A stretch of 64,000 nt of DNA from Acidobacteriaceae bacterium (GTDB taxonomy: Bacteria > Acidobacteriota > Terriglobia > Terriglobales > Acidobacteriaceae), in the NCBI GenBank assembly GCA_903642235.1, contig CAHJWL010000008.1, forward strand, positions 101,416-165,415, written 5' to 3'. The notes beneath the pieces were generated by a model. It saw only the letters and a program-made list of their open reading frames with translations. It did not search any database and was not told where the DNA came from. The position numbers and the translations under genes were made by a program. Positions 62,536-64,000 of this stretch are shown here, piece by piece. Each line of letters opens with the position of its first letter. Positions within the stretch are counted from its first letter, which is position 1.

Positions 62536-63603
62536 CTAGGGCTGGAGGTAGTAGCCCTCGCGGGTGCGGGCGGTAAGGCCGGGTCTGGCGACCTGCAGGG
62601 TGAGCTGGTGGTACTCGTTCTGCGTCTCGGCCGGCGGCGGGTCGAAGGTGAGCTCGTAGAAGGCATTCGCGTCCGAGAGGCAGCGCCGAAGGGAGCCATT
62701 CACGTCGCTGTTGCCGGTGATTGCAAGACCACCGGACTGCGTCGCGAGGACCTGCAGGCTCAAATCGCCGAGATCGACCTGATCGGGCTTCTTGACCCCC
62801 TTCAGAAACGAACGGTAGTAAAAGGTGCGAAAGCCGGAGTCCGTCGGACCAAGGGGATCAATGCTGAAGAGAGTGATGCGATTCTGGCGCATCGCCGTGG
62901 AGAGACCGACGATCTCCGCAAACAGGCCATCCTGCTGCTTGCGGTCGAGTTGGATGGCGGGACCAGAGAGATACGGCCAGCCCGGAGAGATCCACACGAT
63001 GAGCTTACGGCCGGGCCGCTGGGACTCCACCGCAATCAGCTGCCGCAGCGCCGTAAGCGAAAGATTGAGCCGGTCCTCCGCGCCATAGAAGCCGGCGGAG
63101 CGGTGGAGCGTGCGAAGGCCGATCACCTCGCTCTTGAGTGCGGCGCTGAGAGCGTTCCCGTCCTTTGTGAAGGTGGGCTGAATCTGCGTTCCGGTGTCTG
63201 TGAAGATGGCGAGCGCAGTGGGGTAGGCAAGCTGGCCCTCGTTCGCGTGCAGGAACTTGTCGAGCTCGGAACGTTCATAGGCCACGTTGATGTAGCTGGT
63301 GTTGACCGCGTCGATAAGCACAATCACCTCGATGGGCGATTCCTTGCCGAGGCGGGCGCGAAAGCCTGTGAGGGGGCGGCCGCTCTTGTTATCGAGCAGG
63401 GTGAAGTCGGCCTGTGAGAGTGCGGGTACGGGTGCGCCGGAGGCGTCGTCGACCACGGCGTCTAGCGCGAGGGGCATGGCGGAGCTCTGCGCGGGCGCGG
63501 CGGACTGGCCGGTCGGGAGCGTGACAGGACGCTGCTGGGCTGCCGCAACGCCTGAGAAAAGAACGGAGCTGGCAAGCAGGAGAGGGCGAAGGGCAAGGGT
63601 CAT
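62536..63603 (-). CDS. VWFA-related acidobacterial domain protein (TIGR03436-like)
   Basis: This 355-residue secreted protein has a signal peptide (LLLASSVLFSGVAAAQ) and the family N-terminal strand ALDAVVDDASGAPVPALSQ followed by DFTLLDNKSGRPL. The VWA-like core contains EVIVLIDAVNTSY (where a MIDAS DxSxS is expected; here D-A-V-N-T is degenerate), GRKLIVWISPGW, and the C-terminal FYELTFDPPP and GYYLQP. Its role is unknown, perhaps adhesion or matrix assembly. ATG 63603 was chosen for the signal peptide; the frame is open up to 63963. Confidence 0.85.
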   Translation of the reverse strand: MTLALRPLLLASSVLFSGVAAAQQRPVTLPTGQSAAPAQSSAMPLALDAVVDDASGAPVPALSQADFTLLDNKSGRPLTGFRARLGKESPIEVIVLIDAVNTSYINVAYERSELDKFLHANEGQLAYPTALAIFTDTGTQIQPTFTKDGNALSAALKSEVIGLRTLHRSAGFYGAEDRLNLSLTALRQLIAVESQRPGRKLIVWISPGWPYLSGPAIQLDRKQQDGLFAEIVGLSTAMRQNRITLFSIDPLGPTDSGFRTFYYRSFLKGVKKPDQVDLGDLSLQVLATQSGGLAITGNSDVNGSLRRCLSDANAFYELTFDPPPAETQNEYHQLTLQVARPGLTARTREGYYLQP

Positions 63604-64000
63604 GAGGATCTCTTTGGGCCTGGGTTGGGCTGCTATCCGCGCATCATCGGAGATGGTCTTCGAGGAGCTCTGACGAACGTTGGGGGAACAGCCCTGCTCC
63701 AGAGTCAGATGTGCGCAGCGGGCCTCGCGTGCACGGGCACTGGCGCGGGAGTTCACCGGCTGGTCGGTTCCGTGCCGCCAGACAAATTTTCGGTCCCTGA
63801 AGCAAAGAGAGCCTGCGGGAGGAGCAGGAGCGGCAGCGGCAGCCGGCTCTCCCCAAAGCTGCGCGCTCCCCGGAAACGCCACATGCTCCTGCGCCGCACC
63901 TCCCGGCAGAGGGGCGGCGGGCAGCTCAGCGATGCCTTTCCCCTCCGTGCCCGCCGCCGCCATCGCCCCCGCGAGCCGGAGCCGGCGCCGGCGGCCGCTG
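63604..64000. other. Window end, no gene recognised (397 bases)
   Basis: The minus-strand frame stays open upstream of the VWFA-like gene, but the residues are not family-like. The last 100 bases are extremely GC-rich. The end of an upstream gene may lie here; I cannot identify it. Confidence 0.3.

Overview
The window reads as chromosomal DNA of a soil Acidobacteriota, most likely family Acidobacteriaceae (Terriglobales). The case rests on families typical of that group: a large Oar-like TonB-dependent receptor with a carboxypeptidase-regulatory N-terminal domain, a TIGR03435 protein, a VWFA-related acidobacterial-domain protein, a TIGR02999-type ECF sigma factor divergent from a serine/threonine kinase with TPRs, PEP-CTERM/exosortase genes and a DUF5117/DUF4953-type zinc metalloprotease. 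Base composition looks about 60% G+C with high-GC codon use, apart from one low-GC block near 53.5-55.3 kb. The genus assignment is inference; no rRNA gene is present.

Layout. 1-2.5 kb: zinc metalloprotease split by a frameshift. 2.7-9.3 kb: outer-membrane receptor facing a Tat-exported Gfo/Idh/MocA oxidoreductase and an FG-GAP repeat protein. 9.4-21.3 kb: superoxide dismutase, then a carbohydrate block (GH15 glucoamylase, transketolase, SDR, HAD, gnd, zwf, pgl, glk), completed by transaldolase at 26.3 kb; together these can take starch-derived glucose through the oxidative and non-oxidative pentose phosphate routes. 21.4-26.2 kb: a small C-terminally sorted protein with an exosortase-EpsI fusion, an Nmad2-like protein, an XRE/cupin regulator and an Fn3-like lipoprotein.

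27.4-30.2 kb: hslV and hslU separated by a toxin-antitoxin-like nucleotidyltransferase pair whose nucleotidyltransferase lacks its GS-motif region. 30.3-36.4 kb: CDF transporter, OsmC, BamA, CPXCG protein. 36.4-37.1 kb: a PIN toxin pseudogene (two in-frame stops) beside an intact antitoxin. 37.1-44.9 kb: molybdopterin oxidoreductase, TMEM175-like channel, frr, YheT-like hydrolase, DUF72, DUF4112 and three tRNAs (Arg, His, Pro). 45.1-53.4 kb: mannitol dehydrogenase family protein, folP, TIGR03435 protein, dacB, cytochrome c, lipA and several small membrane proteins. 53.7-58.1 kb: a mosaic kinase-TPR gene, its downstream unknown partner and a divergent ECF sigma factor. 58.2-64 kb: secreted proteins, a MerR-like TPR protein, PEP-CTERM protein, tRNA-Thr, DUF6599-like protein and a VWFA-like protein.

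No single, complete novel system is certain. The strongest candidates for a second look are the mosaic kinase-TPR gene with its unknown partner, the pair lodged inside hslVU, and the exosortase with its neighbouring one-gene target and a non-canonical third catalytic position.
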